A stretch of 34,740 nucleotides of DNA from Clostridium guangxiense (GTDB lineage Bacteria; Bacillota; Clostridia; Clostridiales; Clostridiaceae), in NCBI RefSeq assembly GCF_021043395.1, contig NZ_JAJNKE010000040.1, forward strand, positions 1 through 34,740, given 5' to 3'. Both the position numbers and the translations under genes were made by a program. Below, in pieces: positions 19,313 through 28,521 of the stretch. Position 1 is the stretch's first letter. The number at the start of each line of letters is the position of its first letter. The notes under the pieces were generated by a model, which was given only the letters and a program-made list of their open reading frames with translations, did not search any database and was not told the DNA's origin.

Positions 19313-20710
19313 TTATTTATATTTCCATCTTACTCCAGCCTTAGTATCCTCAAGTACTATGCCTCTAGCACTTAAATCATCCCTTATTTTATCTGCAAGC
19401 TTAAAATCCTTATTTTTTCTTGCTTCTTGTCTCTTTTGAATTAATTCTTCTACTTCATCCTCAATAGTCTTCTTAGTAGTCTTCTGTAAGATTCCAAGAG
19501 GCCTTCCTAAATTCCTTATAGTATCAAGTGCATATCTTATCAATTCTTTTGATGAATTAATATTCATGTTAATATTTACATCTTTAATTAACTCAAATAT
19601 AACCGATATAGCATCTGCTGTATTAAAATCGTCATCCATTCTGCTTTCAAACTTTTCTTTATATTCATCTATTATTTTAATATATTTTGATTCTTCATCA
19701 GTTACCTTTTCATTCTTTACCTCATCATATAAACTTTCCAAATTTGAAATTGAATTATACAATCTTTCCATAGAAAGTTTTGCGGAATTTAATAATTCTT
19801 TAGTAAAATTAAGTGGTGTTCTATATTGTGCTGATAATAAAAACATCCTAACAACTTCAGCATCATATTCTTCCAAAATCTCTCTAGTTGTAAAAAAGTT
19901 TTTAAGTGATTTTGACATTTTTTTATTATTTATATTTAAGTATGCTGAATGCATCCAGTAATTAGCAAATTTTTTTCCACTTCTTGCTTCACTTTGAGCT
20001 ATCTCATTTTCATGATGTGGGAAAACCAAATCCATCCCACCTGCATGTATATCTATAGTCTCTCCCAAAAGCTTAGATGACATGCATGAGCATTCTATAT
20101 GCCAACCAGGTCTTCCCTCACCCCATGGACTTTCCCATGCTGGTTCTCCTGGTTTTTTATTTTTCCATAAAGCAAAATCCATCGGATCTTTCTTTCTTTC
20201 ATCTACACCTATTCTAGCTCCTGATTGAAGATCCTCAAGATTTTGTCCCGAAAGTTTTCCATACCCTTTGAAGGATTTTGTATTAAAATACACATCTCCA
20301 TCAACTTCATAGGCATATCCCCTTTCAATCAAATCACTTATAAATCTTATTATTTCCTGCACAAATTCGGTTGCTCTTGGATTGCAAGTGGCTCTCTCTA
20401 TATGAAGTGCATCTGCATCTTTGTAATATTCTCCTATAAATCTTTCTCCCAATTCTTTAAGTGTAGTTCCTTCTTCATTCGCTCTCTTTATTAGTTTGTC
20501 ATCTATATCTGTAAAATTTTGAATATAAGAAACTTTATATCCTTTATACTCAAGATATCTTCTTACAGTATCAAATATAACAAAAGTTCTAGCATTCCCT
20601 ATATGAAAGAAGTCATATACCGTAGGACCGCATACATACATCTTGACCTCGCCTGGTGTAATAGGTACAAACTTTTCTTTTTGCCGTGTCATTGTATTAA
20701 ATATTTTCAT
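19313..20710 (-). CDS. cysS: Cysteinyl-tRNA synthetase
   Basis: Class I synthetase charging tRNA-Cys. It is 465 residues. The HIGH motif appears as FHIGNA (35-40) and KMSKS is at 264-268. Zinc ligands include Cys28, Cys207 and the HHENE segment near 232-236. The C-terminal helical anticodon-binding part ends with the usual [18 protein letters not shown] segment. AGGAGG precedes the ATG. In many clostridia mrnC and thyX follow immediately; here the ilv-leu and trp operons intervene. Confidence 0.98.
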   Translation of the reverse strand: MKIFNTMTRQKEKFVPITPGEVKMYVCGPTVYDFFHIGNARTFVIFDTVRRYLEYKGYKVSYIQNFTDIDDKLIKRANEEGTTLKELGERFIGEYYKDADALHIERATCNPRATEFVQEIIRFISDLIERGYAYEVDGDVYFNTKSFKGYGKLSGQNLEDLQSGARIGVDERKKDPMDFALWKNKKPGEPAWESPWGEGRPGWHIECSCMSSKLLGETIDIHAGGMDLVFPHHENEIAQSEARSGKKFANYWMHSAYLNINNKKMSKSLKNFFTTREILEEYDAEVVRMFLLSAQYRTPLNFTKELLNSAKLSMERLYNSISNLESLYDEVKNEKVTDEESKYIKIIDEYKEKFESRMDDDFNTADAISVIFELIKDVNINMNINSSKELIRYALDTIRNLGRPLGILQKTTKKTIEDEVEELIQKRQEARKNKDFKLADKIRDDLSARGIVLEDTKAGVRWKYK

Positions 20711-20756
20711 TTTTTTCCTCCTTTTTTATTTGTAATTTAAACCTATACTACTCAAC

Positions 20757-20867
20757 TATAGATAAGCGAGCTAACAGGTTAAAATTGGTAATACGAATTT
20801 TATCCTGTTAAATTCGAATTTGCAAGGATAAACTTGGAATTTTTAAGTTTCATATTATCTATCTTTA
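20757..20867. repeat. Complete TATAGATAA-type hairpin repeat (copy C)
   Basis: This element of about 110 nt has imperfect terminal inverted repeats of roughly 45-50 nt. The left end is TATAGATAAGCGAGC; the right end, read on the minus strand, is TAAAGATAGATAATATG. Its centre contains TTTATCCTGTTAAA and GGATAAAC. The right end coincides with the proS stop codon, so it lies exactly between proS and cysS. No coding capacity; MITE-like in form, though no target duplication could be confirmed. Confidence 0.65.
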
Positions 20868-22559
20868 TTTAAGTTCTTGTTTCACTTTTTCTATCAACGA
20901 ATCCAATGCTACCTCTTCCACATTGTCATTTTTTCTAAGTTTAAATTCAACTATTCCATCGCCTATTTTCTTTCCAACTGTAATTCTCACAGGTATCCCT
21001 ATCAAATCGGCATCTTTAAATTTAACGCCTGCTCTTTCGTTTCTATCATCAAGTAATACTTCTATTCCTAAAGCTCTTATTTCATTATATATCTTTTCTG
21101 CCGTCTTCATTTGTTCTTCATTTTTAAACACAGCTGGAATAACAATAACCTTATATGGTGCTACTGACATTGGCCAAACTATTCCATTTTCATCATGATG
21201 CTGCTCTATAACAGCCGCCATAGTTCTATTTATTCCAATTCCATAGCATCCCATAATAAGAGGCTTATTTTCTCCATTTTCGTCTACAAAATATGCTCCC
21301 ATTGATTCAGAATACTTAGTTCCCAGTTTAAATATATGTCCTACCTCTATACCTCTTGCTATAGTAAGTTCCTTTCCGCATTTAGGACATTTTTCTCCTT
21401 CTACTGCATTCCTAAAATCCCCAACAGTTCCTTCAAAATCTCTGCCATAGTTTACATTTGAAAAATGATATCCTGTTTCATTCGCTCCAACAATAAAATT
21501 ATACATAAATGTAACTTCGTTATCCACAAATAGATAATCTACTTTAATGCCTATTGGTCCTGCAAACCCTACTGCTGCCCCTGTAACAGTTTTAACTGTT
21601 TTTTCATCTGCAAGTTCAAATTCAACTGGAGCTCCAACTGCATTCTTTACTTTTGTTTCATTTACTTCTCTGTCTCCTCTAACCATTACTGCAACAACTT
21701 TATCATCTGCTTTATATATTATTGTCTTTACGAATCCTTTTGAATCAGTATTAAAAAATTTAACTAGATCGTCTATTGTTTTAGCATGTGGTGTTTCTAC
21801 TTTTGATAAATCTTTAAGCTCCTCCTCCTGTTCCTTTTCTGGAGTACATGGTGCTTTTTCAATGTTAGCTGCATAATCACATTCTTTGCAAAATGCAACT
21901 TCATCTTCACCAATTTCTGATTTAACCATGAATTCTGCTGAACCTGATCCCCCCATTGCACCTGAATCTGCTGCTACAGCCTTGCACTCAACGTTACATC
22001 TTTTAAATATTTTAGTGTAAGCTTCGTACATTTTATTATAGGATACATCCAAACCTTCATAATCCTTATCAAAGCTATATGCATCTTTCATTACAAATTC
22101 TCTTGAACGAATCATTCCAAATCTTGGTCTTCTCTCATCTCTATATTTAGTTTGAATCTGATATAGATTAACTGGGAGTTGTTTGTATGATTTTATTTCA
22201 TTTCGAGCCAAATCAGTAAAAACTTCTTCATGAGTTGGTCCAAGGCAAAACTCTCTTTCATTTCTATCATTTAATTTAAACATCTCAGGTCCAAAAACTT
22301 CCCATCTTCCAGACTCTTTCCAAAGCTCTGAAGGTAAAAGAGCAGATGCTAAAAATTCTTGTGCTCCTGCATTATTCATTTCTTCTCTTACTATATTCTC
22401 AATATTTTTTAATACTTTAAGTCCAAGGGGCATATAATTATATACTCCTGAAGCCATCTTTCTTATCATACCCGATCTAAGCATAAGCTTATGGCTTTCT
22501 ATTTCTGCTTCTGCTGGGGTCTCCCTTAAAGTTAGCATTAACATATTTGACATTTTCAT
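20865..22559 (-). CDS. proS: Prolyl-tRNA synthetase (bacterial type with editing domain)
   Basis: Class II synthetase charging tRNA-Pro. It is 564 residues with the bacterial layout: catalytic core with motif 2 ([21 protein letters not shown], about 135-155), the YbaK-like insertion that clears Ala-tRNA-Pro (about 225-400), motif 3 ([13 protein letters not shown]) and the C-terminal anticodon-binding domain. CxxC pairs in the insertion (CKECD and CPKCG) may bind zinc. The upstream leader is a proline T-box. The ATG at 22559 has GGAGG upstream. Confidence 0.98.
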   Translation of the reverse strand: MKMSNMLMLTLRETPAEAEIESHKLMLRSGMIRKMASGVYNYMPLGLKVLKNIENIVREEMNNAGAQEFLASALLPSELWKESGRWEVFGPEMFKLNDRNEREFCLGPTHEEVFTDLARNEIKSYKQLPVNLYQIQTKYRDERRPRFGMIRSREFVMKDAYSFDKDYEGLDVSYNKMYEAYTKIFKRCNVECKAVAADSGAMGGSGSAEFMVKSEIGEDEVAFCKECDYAANIEKAPCTPEKEQEEELKDLSKVETPHAKTIDDLVKFFNTDSKGFVKTIIYKADDKVVAVMVRGDREVNETKVKNAVGAPVEFELADEKTVKTVTGAAVGFAGPIGIKVDYLFVDNEVTFMYNFIVGANETGYHFSNVNYGRDFEGTVGDFRNAVEGEKCPKCGKELTIARGIEVGHIFKLGTKYSESMGAYFVDENGENKPLIMGCYGIGINRTMAAVIEQHHDENGIVWPMSVAPYKVIVIPAVFKNEEQMKTAEKIYNEIRALGIEVLLDDRNERAGVKFKDADLIGIPVRITVGKKIGDGIVEFKLRKNDNVEEVALDSLIEKVKQELK

Positions 22560-22675
22560 TATAGTAACTCCTCCTACAAACTTTTTATTTATGTATATAT
22601 TTTCAAATTACCTGCAAGCTTTAAATTACTTGAAATATTTTGATAACACTTAAATCAGTGCACAATTTACCAATA

Positions 22676-22709
22676 TAAAAAACTCCCCCTAAAGATTAGG
22701 GCGAGTTTT
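22676..22709 (-). terminator. T-box attenuator terminator (proS)
   Basis: A 12-14 bp stem with a 3-4 nt loop is followed by TTTTTTAT on the minus strand. Its 5' arm follows the T-box motif directly. Transcription continues into proS only when the antiterminator forms on uncharged tRNA-Pro. Confidence 0.88.
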
Positions 22710-22761
22710 CGCGGTACCACCTAAATTTGTACTCATTAAGATAACGGTTTTCCCGGTATTT

Positions 22762-22869
22762 TATAGTGAAATCAGCTCAACTACCAAAATCAATTTGCAC
22801 CATAATGCTCAGAAGATAGCATTTTGGTACAAATTAATTTTGAAGTTTCACAATGTTTTCACTTTTATA
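22762..22869. repeat. Hairpin repeat inside the proS leader (copy E)
   Basis: An element of about 105 nt with ends TATAGTGAAA and TTTTCACTTTTATA. Its centre is a long palindrome around CACCATAATGCTCAGAAGA and TAGCATTTTGGTAC. The central 55 nt are nearly the same as in the adjacent copy D, so the two are a tandem pair. Confidence 0.7.
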
Positions 22870-22971
22870 GATAAACCGTTTCAACTATTAAAATTTATGT
22901 GCACCATAATGCCTAGAAGACGGCATTTTGGTACAAATAAATTTTAAGTTTCAAGGTGGTTTATCTTTATA
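22866..22971. repeat. Hairpin repeat inside the proS leader (copy D)
   Basis: Ends are TATAGATAAACC and GGTTTATCTTTATA, with AAAATTTA/AAATTTTAAG inside them and a central palindrome CACCATAATGCC..GGCATTTTGGTAC. Its arms (TTTAAGTTTCAAG, TTTATCTTTATA) match copies A and C, linking it to the dispersed family. Confidence 0.7.
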
Positions 22972-23096
22972 CAACTCCAAAGTAGGTTCGAAACTAAGTT
23001 GAAAATCTTTCAGCCATGGACTTTCTCTCTGAATATATTTTTAAGCTTCTACTAGTCTTTATCACAGTTTTTTATATTATTTTTTCTTAATTTAAA

Positions 23097-23125
23097 ATTA
23101 TACCTTTTAACACAATCTGTGTCAA
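23097..23125 (-). promoter_or_regulatory. Consensus promoter of the proS leader
   Basis: TTGACA (23125-23120), a 17-nt spacer and TATAAT (23102-23097) on the minus strand: a perfect sigma-A promoter. The predicted start near 23090 begins the T-box leader. Confidence 0.85.
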
Positions 23126-23157
23126 TATGCTAATATTATAGTGAAACTACATAATCT

Positions 23158-23841
23158 CTAATAGCCAGAATTCGCAAGTTTTTCAGCAGAATATAAATCT
23201 TCTGGAGTAGTTATCTTAATATTGTTGTAACTACCACCATAAAGATAAACTTTATTTGATAACGTTTCAAAAAGCATAGTATCATCTGTCGCAGTTATAT
23301 TATTCTCTTTAGCATATAGATGTGCTTTTAAAATTTCTTCATATCTAAAGCACTGAGGAGTTTGAACACAAAACAATTTGCTCCTATCAATGGTTCTCTC
23401 TGAAAATCCATCCATACTTCTAACCTTTATTGTATCTTTTGGCGTCATTCCACAAGCTGCACCACCATAAATCTTAGCATATTCTATTCCTTCATCTATT
23501 ATCCTATTATCTACAAAAGGTCTAGCCCCATCATGTATAAGAACAATATCACTTCCCTTTGCAGCCATAAGACCATTTAAAACAGAATCTTGTCTTTCCT
23601 TACCTCCACAAACAATCTTTTTCACCTTGCTAAAATTATATTTGTAAACTATTTCATTTCTACAGAAATCTATTTCATCCGGAGCCGCTACAATTATAAT
23701 TTCATCAATAGATGAATTTTTTTGGAATTTATCTATCGTATACGATAAAATTGGTTTATTTTTCAGAAGAATAAACTGCTTGTTTATACCTGCCTTCATC
23801 CTTTTTCCTTTTCCTGCAGCCATGATAATTGCACAATTCAT
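23158..23841 (-). CDS. ispD: 2-C-methyl-D-erythritol 4-phosphate cytidylyltransferase
   Basis: IspD makes CDP-methylerythritol in the non-mevalonate isoprenoid pathway. It is 227 residues. The nucleotide-binding N-terminus is MAAGKGKRMKAGINKQF, followed by VLIHDGARPFV, TPKDTIKV, QTPQCF and TDDTMLFE, the usual IspD landmarks. TarI-type enzymes are similar; the N-terminus and length fit IspD. It follows the PIN-TRAM gene by 27 nt, an association also seen in Bacillus (yacL-ispD). AAGGGG precedes the ATG. Confidence 0.94.
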   Translation of the reverse strand: MNCAIIMAAGKGKRMKAGINKQFILLKNKPILSYTIDKFQKNSSIDEIIIVAAPDEIDFCRNEIVYKYNFSKVKKIVCGGKERQDSVLNGLMAAKGSDIVLIHDGARPFVDNRIIDEGIEYAKIYGGAACGMTPKDTIKVRSMDGFSERTIDRSKLFCVQTPQCFRYEEILKAHLYAKENNITATDDTMLFETLSNKVYLYGGSYNNIKITTPEDLYSAEKLANSGY

Positions 23842-23868
23842 TGATTTATTACCCCTTAATCTAATTTT

Positions 23869-24963
23869 CTATTCTTTACGTTTCGCAAATATCATTCTTC
23901 CTGCTGCGGTTTGAAGTACAGATGTAACAGTTACTTCAAGTGTTTCTCCTATATGTTTCTTACCGCCCTCAACAACTATCATTGTACCGTCATCAAGATA
24001 AGCAATTCCTTGTCCAGATTCCTTGCCATCCTTAACAATCTGAATTACCATTTCCTCTCCTGGAAGAACTACTGGTTTAATTGCATTAGCTAATTCATTT
24101 ATATTGAGCACTGGGACACCTTGAAATTCTGCTACTTTGTTTAAGTTATAATCATTTGTAATTACCTTTCCATTTAAAACCTGAGCTAACTTTAAAAGTT
24201 TAGCATCAACTTCCTCTATATCCGGGAAATCTTTTTCGTACATTTCAACATTGATGCTTAATTCCTTCTGAATTTTATTTAATATGTCAAGGCCTCTTCG
24301 TCCTCTATTTCTTTTTAAGGCATCTGAAGAATCTGCTATATGTCTCAATTCTTGAAGAACAAAATTAGGGATAATAAGAGTTCCCTCAATAAATCCTGTT
24401 TGGCATATATCAAATATTCGTCCATCTATTATAACTGAGGTATCCAATACCTTAGGAGTACCTTTTGAAATTACCTTTGATTTTTTTTCTTTTGATAAAC
24501 CTGTTCTTTTAAGACTATAAAAAAAAGCTATAAGTTCTTCTCTCTTTTTTATAGTAATATCTGCAAATATAACAGCTGTAATAATATCTACAACAATAGA
24601 TATTATCGACCATAACACAGAAATTCTAGAAAAAACACTTAGTACAAGTGAAGAAATTATAAGTCCTATTATTCCTCCAACCGTACCAAATAACATCTCA
24701 GTTCCTGGAACCTTTTGAATATTATTTTCTATATAATCCATAAGCTTTATTATAAGAGAATTAATCCATGGAGATATTATAAAAAATATAATACCAAAAA
24801 CCAGTACACAAAAAACTAAAAATAATACCTTGTAAACAGTATTAGTGCTCATGTAATTAATTTGCGAAAAATATTTTCCCTTTAAAACTGCAGCACCTAT
24901 AAGATACCCTACAATTAAACCTATAAGTGTAAAAAGTCCTCTTAATATCTTTTTTACCACCAC
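23869..24963 (-). CDS. YacL-like PIN-TRAM membrane protein
   Basis: 364 residues. Four hydrophobic membrane segments at about 10-28, 44-64, 93-111 and 116-134 are followed by a cytoplasmic PIN nuclease domain (about 172-290; acidic residues Asp174, Glu205, Asp253 and Asp271 visible) and a C-terminal TRAM domain (about 301-362). This is the architecture of B. subtilis YacL. The PIN site looks intact, so RNase activity is plausible, but the substrate is not known to me. Starts at tandem GTG codons (24963, 24960) with AGGAGG 6 nt upstream. Probably co-transcribed with ispD. Confidence 0.88.
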   Translation of the reverse strand: MVVKKILRGLFTLIGLIVGYLIGAAVLKGKYFSQINYMSTNTVYKVLFLVFCVLVFGIIFFIISPWINSLIIKLMDYIENNIQKVPGTEMLFGTVGGIIGLIISSLVLSVFSRISVLWSIISIVVDIITAVIFADITIKKREELIAFFYSLKRTGLSKEKKSKVISKGTPKVLDTSVIIDGRIFDICQTGFIEGTLIIPNFVLQELRHIADSSDALKRNRGRRGLDILNKIQKELSINVEMYEKDFPDIEEVDAKLLKLAQVLNGKVITNDYNLNKVAEFQGVPVLNINELANAIKPVVLPGEEMVIQIVKDGKESGQGIAYLDDGTMIVVEGGKKHIGETLEVTVTSVLQTAAGRMIFAKRKE

Positions 24964-25038
24964 ATGACACCTCCTTTATTAATTATTACCTATTTTGGTA
25001 AATTTAAATCTTTTTTTTGTAAAAAATATCTTATTTTA

Positions 25039-25067
25039 AATATACTCTAAACAGTGCTCATTTTCAA
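25039..25067 (-). promoter_or_regulatory. Promoter of the PIN-TRAM gene and ispD
   Basis: TTGAAA (25067-25062), a 17-nt spacer and TATATT (25044-25039) on the minus strand, about 75 nt before the GTG start. In the 341-nt divergent region (24964-25304) I otherwise see only the plus-strand promoter at 25229-25258 and AT-rich sequence. Confidence 0.55.
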
Positions 25068-25228
25068 CATCAAAATATGTTTATATTAATAATTCAAAGC
25101 ATCTTTTGCATTTATTTCATTTTATATCCCCCTAGTAAATTAATCATAATTGATTTATTATATATCTTGTGGTAAACATTTTCATATTCACATAGCATCT
25201 ACGTTACATTTAGTCCTAATTTATATTA

Positions 25229-25258
25229 TTGACAAAATCATCTAAATGATTTTATAAT
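25229..25258 (+). promoter_or_regulatory. Plus-strand promoter with a palindrome as its spacer
   Basis: TTGACA (25229-25234) and TATAAT (25253-25258) are separated by 18 nt. The spacer is exactly a perfect inverted repeat, AAATCAT-CTAA-ATGATTT (25235-25252), a good place for a repressor to bind. The start point would be near 25265, about 40 nt before the GTG of the next gene. Confidence 0.7.
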
Positions 25259-25304
25259 TATTTTGTAGGCATGTGGAAAAATCTTTATAAGGAGATGAAG
25301 CCTA

Positions 25305-25709
25305 GTGAAAGATGTAATTTTTGATGATTTTCAAAACTCTGTAAATGAATCCTTGTTAAGACATAGAAGTTTACTTGACATAATGACAAAACTTCAAGAA
25401 TCTCAGGCAAGAATCAATAGAGCCGTGGCCAAGTCTGCAACTAACTGCGGATGTATAGAAATTCAAGCAAAAAAAGTTCATCTGCCAAAAGACTTTAACA
25501 TTGAAGACATTGAAATTTTAAACAAGAACTCAAAATCAAGCATAAAAGGTAATTTATGTGAAAATTGCAGAGATATTATTGAAGGGGAGATAGGCAATAA
25601 CCTATTTTATTTAGCTGCACTTTGCAATTCTCTTGATATAAATTTATATGACATTATGCTAAAGGAATACAATAAGATTGATACCCTTGGAAAATATACA
25701 TTTAGATAA
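25305..25709 (+). CDS. Small conserved-looking protein of unknown function with two cysteine pairs
   Basis: 134 residues; the only plus-strand gene in the window. It starts at GTG 25305 with AAGGAG about 10 nt upstream and has its own consensus promoter. The N-terminal third is predicted helical and charged. Cys48-x-Cys50 (NCGC) and Cys85-x2-Cys88 (CENC) could form a metal site. The C-terminal helix EIGNNLFYLAALCNSLDINL loosely resembles the helical core of MazG-type pyrophosphohydrolases, but I see no complete acidic motif. No signal peptide or membrane segment. It is convergent with disA and shares a terminator with it. I do not recognise a named family with confidence. Confidence 0.8.
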   Translation: MKDVIFDDFQNSVNESLLRHRSLLDIMTKLQESQARINRAVAKSATNCGCIEIQAKKVHLPKDFNIEDIEILNKNSKSSIKGNLCENCRDIIEGEIGNNLFYLAALCNSLDINLYDIMLKEYNKIDTLGKYTFR

Positions 25710-25731
25710 AATTATATTGAATTTAATATGT

Positions 25732-25785
25732 AATAAGTTATAAATTAAGGTTATTTCCAAAAATAACCTTAGTTATATAACTTAT
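25732..25785. terminator. Shared palindromic terminator between convergent genes
   Basis: TAAGGTTATTT and AAATAACCTTA form a perfect stem around CCAA, extended outward by ATAAGTTAT / ATATAACTTAT. It lies between the plus-strand gene and disA, which converge here, so it can serve both strands. Flanking U-runs are short. Confidence 0.65.
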
Positions 25786-25802
25786 CACCTTAACCTTTAT
25801 AA

Positions 25803-26870
25803 TTAATTATCTAATATAAACTGCTCTCTTAATCTTCTAAGTCCATTTTTTATGGCTTTTGCTCTAGCCTCTCCTATTCCTTCTACTTTATCAAGTTCTT
25901 CATAGGATGCCTCCATTATTCTCTTTAATCCTTTAAAATGCTTAACCATATTTTCAATTACATTAACCGGTATTCTAGGTATTTTACTAGTCATTCTATA
26001 TCCTTTAGGTGATATTAATGTATCAACAAGAGGTACTCCATTATACCCTAAAACTTTTGATATAGATTCAAGTTCTAAAAAGTCCTGTGATGACATGTTT
26101 TGAATTTGTTTATAAATATCATTGTACTCTACACCATCCTTACAATAATCTCTTATTATAAAGATACCATCTTGCTCCACATTTCTAATTAATTCGATTA
26201 GCTGCATTGAAATAAGTCTACCTTCATTTCCAAGCTCACATATATACCTTTCAATTTCAGTAACAACTCTCATTACCATCTCTGTTCTCTGTACTGCTGT
26301 TACAACATCAAGTAGTGTTACCAAATCCTGAACTTCTAATAAATTCAAATTATTAACAACTCTTTCCAATACAGAAACGTATTTTCCAAGCGTCTGCAAT
26401 GCTTGATTAGCTCTGGCAAGTATAATACTGCTGTCCCTAAGTGCATATTTTATATCACCTTTATAAATTGTAATTACATTTCTTCTCTGAGAAATAGCAA
26501 CAACAATAGCTCCTGTTTGCTTTGCAACCCTTTGTGCCGTTCTATGTCTCGTACCTGTTTCAAATGTTGGAATGGAAGAATCCGGTATAAGTTGCACATT
26601 AGCACTTAATATTCTCTTGAGATCGCTACTTAAAACAATAGCTCCATCCATTTTAGCAAGTTCATATATATACGATGAACTATACTCCGAATTTATTTTA
26701 AACCCACCATCCATGAGTTTTAATACCTGTTCATTATCGCTTAAAACTACAAGTCCTCCTGTTTTTGCTCTCAATATATTTTCAAGTCCTTCTCTTAATG
26801 CAGTACCAGGCGCCATAATTTTAAGAATATCTAAAAGTTCTTTGTCTTTTTTTAATCTTGCATTACTCAC
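25803..26870 (-). CDS. disA: DNA integrity scanning diadenylate cyclase DisA
   Basis: DisA makes cyclic di-AMP and responds to DNA recombination intermediates. It is 355 residues: an N-terminal DAC domain with DGA (75-77) and TRHR (107-110), a helical linker, and C-terminal helix-hairpin-helix motifs ([22 protein letters not shown]) for branched DNA. It follows radA by 12 nt. RadA is known in Bacillus to interact with DisA, so the pairing is meaningful. Confidence 0.97.
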   Translation of the reverse strand: MSNARLKKDKELLDILKIMAPGTALREGLENILRAKTGGLVVLSDNEQVLKLMDGGFKINSEYSSSYIYELAKMDGAIVLSSDLKRILSANVQLIPDSSIPTFETGTRHRTAQRVAKQTGAIVVAISQRRNVITIYKGDIKYALRDSSIILARANQALQTLGKYVSVLERVVNNLNLLEVQDLVTLLDVVTAVQRTEMVMRVVTEIERYICELGNEGRLISMQLIELIRNVEQDGIFIIRDYCKDGVEYNDIYKQIQNMSSQDFLELESISKVLGYNGVPLVDTLISPKGYRMTSKIPRIPVNVIENMVKHFKGLKRIMEASYEELDKVEGIGEARAKAIKNGLRRLREQFILDN

Positions 26871-26882
26871 AAATCATCACCC

Positions 26883-28229
26883 TTAAAAAACTTTATTTAT
26901 TGCCTCTTTCAATGAAGAGATTCCTATACCATTTATAGTATTGTTTTTTTCAACATTTCTTTTAGGTACAAGTATATTTTGGAATCCCATTTTATCAGCT
27001 TCATTTATAAGTCTATCGCAAAATGAAATAGGTCTCACTTCTCCAGTAAGTCCAACTTCTCCAACTGCAATAGTTTTATTCAACTTAATAGGTATTCCTT
27101 TAGCACTAGAAATTAATGCAAGTGCTATACCTAAGTCTCCATATGTTCCTTCGATATTAAGCCCACCTACAACATTAACATATACATCTGAATTGTAAAA
27201 GGGTATTTTTAATTTTTTTTCAAGAACAGCCAATATTAAATTTAACCTTGAGGTATCTACCCCTACGGCAGTTCTTCTTGGCATAACCGCATTTGTTTTA
27301 GAAACTAATGCTTGAACTTCCACAAGTATCGGTCTACTTCCTTCCATGATTCCTATTACTATAGAACCTTCTTGATTGAAATTAGTTTCTTCAAGAAAAA
27401 CGCTGGACGGATTGTATATTTCACCGAGACCACTTTCAAGCATTTCAAATACACCGATCTCGCTAGTAGTTCCAAATCTATTTTTTATAGTCCTAAGTAT
27501 TCTAAATTCCTCTGTTCTCTCTCCTTCAAAAGATAAAACTGTATCCACTATATGCTCTAAAACCCTTGGTCCTGCAAGCTCTCCCTGCTTTGTAACATGA
27601 GCTACGATAAAAAATGGAATATTTCCCGTCTTGGCTATTCTCATAATATCATTTGCACATTCTCTAACCTGTGATACACTTCCCGGGGCAGATGTCAACG
27701 TAGATTTATATAAAGTTTGTATAGAATCAACTATTACAAATATTGGCTTAACGCTTTCTACTTGAGCTTCTATAGTTTCCATATTTGTCTCTGACAGTAT
27801 GTATAAATTAGGTGAAACTACATTCAACCTATCAGCTCTCATTTTTATCTGCTCTTCTGATTCTTCGCCTGAAATATATAAAACTTTACCATGTTTTTCT
27901 GCTATTCCTTGACAAGCTTGAAGAAGAAGAGTCGATTTACCTATTCCAGGTGCTCCAGATATTAATGTTATGGAGCCTCTAACAAGTCCTCCCCCTAATA
28001 CTCTATTAAGTTCATTTATATTAGTATTATATCTTTCATATTCTCCCGATTTTATATTAATTATACATTTGGGTGTGTTTTTTAAATTTAAATTTTTTTC
28101 TGGCTTTCTTTCTTCTTTTTCTTCTTCAACAAAACTATTCCAACTGTCGCACGCGGGACATTTCCCAAGCCATTTTAGTGATTCATATCCGCATTTCTGA
28201 CATATGAAAAAGCTCTTATTTTTTGCCAT
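26883..28229 (-). CDS. radA: DNA repair protein RadA (Sms)
   Basis: RadA is a RecA-like motor that promotes branch migration in recombination. From ATG 28229 it has 448 residues. The zinc finger is Cys10, Cys13, Cys24, Cys27; Walker A is GAPGIGKS (92-99), the RadA-specific KNRFG motif is at 249-253, and a Lon-like C-terminal domain follows. I chose ATG 28229 because GAGAGGTGATAAG lies just upstream; the in-frame GTG at 28238 overlaps that site. The radA-disA order after clpC is the same as in Bacillus, but a terminator and promoter intervene here. Confidence 0.97.
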   Translation of the reverse strand: MAKNKSFFICQKCGYESLKWLGKCPACDSWNSFVEEEKEERKPEKNLNLKNTPKCIINIKSGEYERYNTNINELNRVLGGGLVRGSITLISGAPGIGKSTLLLQACQGIAEKHGKVLYISGEESEEQIKMRADRLNVVSPNLYILSETNMETIEAQVESVKPIFVIVDSIQTLYKSTLTSAPGSVSQVRECANDIMRIAKTGNIPFFIVAHVTKQGELAGPRVLEHIVDTVLSFEGERTEEFRILRTIKNRFGTTSEIGVFEMLESGLGEIYNPSSVFLEETNFNQEGSIVIGIMEGSRPILVEVQALVSKTNAVMPRRTAVGVDTSRLNLILAVLEKKLKIPFYNSDVYVNVVGGLNIEGTYGDLGIALALISSAKGIPIKLNKTIAVGEVGLTGEVRPISFCDRLINEADKMGFQNILVPKRNVEKNNTINGIGISSLKEAINKVF

Positions 28230-28301
28230 ACTTATCACCTCTCTTTTACCTACTTATAATTATAACCTATTTAACATATATTTTTATAGTGATTTCTCCA
28301 T

Positions 28302-28330
28302 ATTATATTAGTATAACTTTTAACAGTTAA
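28302..28330 (-). promoter_or_regulatory. Candidate promoter of radA-disA
   Basis: TTAACT (28330-28325), a 17-nt spacer and TATAAT (28307-28302) on the minus strand, about 75 nt before the radA start and just after the clpC terminator. The -35 is imperfect. A second TATAAT-like hexamer (28264-28259) lacks a -35. Confidence 0.5.
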
Positions 28331-28359
28331 CTTATATAATCTCACGGTGCCTTCGATAT

Positions 28360-28411
28360 TCTAAAAAAATAACCATCTCAAAATTAAATCAATAATATCG
28401 TTTTGAGATGG
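28360..28411 (-). terminator. Terminator of the ctsR-mcsA-mcsB-clpC operon
   Basis: On the minus strand CCATCTCAAAA pairs with TTTTGAGATGG (loop of about 17 nt), followed by TTATTTTTTTAG. It isolates the CtsR operon from radA-disA. Confidence 0.82.
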
Positions 28412-28521
28412 CTAAAACTAATATTCTAATTTTAGGTTTTGTTCAAATAAGTATTGCTCTTTAATCTTATTTAAAGCAAAGCTTCCTTAATCTTATCAAT
28501 ATTTCTTTAAACATAGTACCT

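Larger units (their letters stand above)
22676..23090 (-). ncRNA. Proline T-box riboswitch leader of proS
   Basis: The conserved T-box AGGTGGTACCGCG lies at 22722-22710 on the minus strand. Stem I lies at about 23060-22975, and its specifier loop reads CGAACCTACT, giving CCT (22986-22984), a proline codon, in the standard GAA-NNN-AC setting. The terminator is AACTCGCCCTAA/TTAGGGGGAGTT. The leader is about 415 nt, long for the class, because two tandem hairpin elements (22762-22971) occupy the space between Stem I and the antiterminator. Confidence 0.93.
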
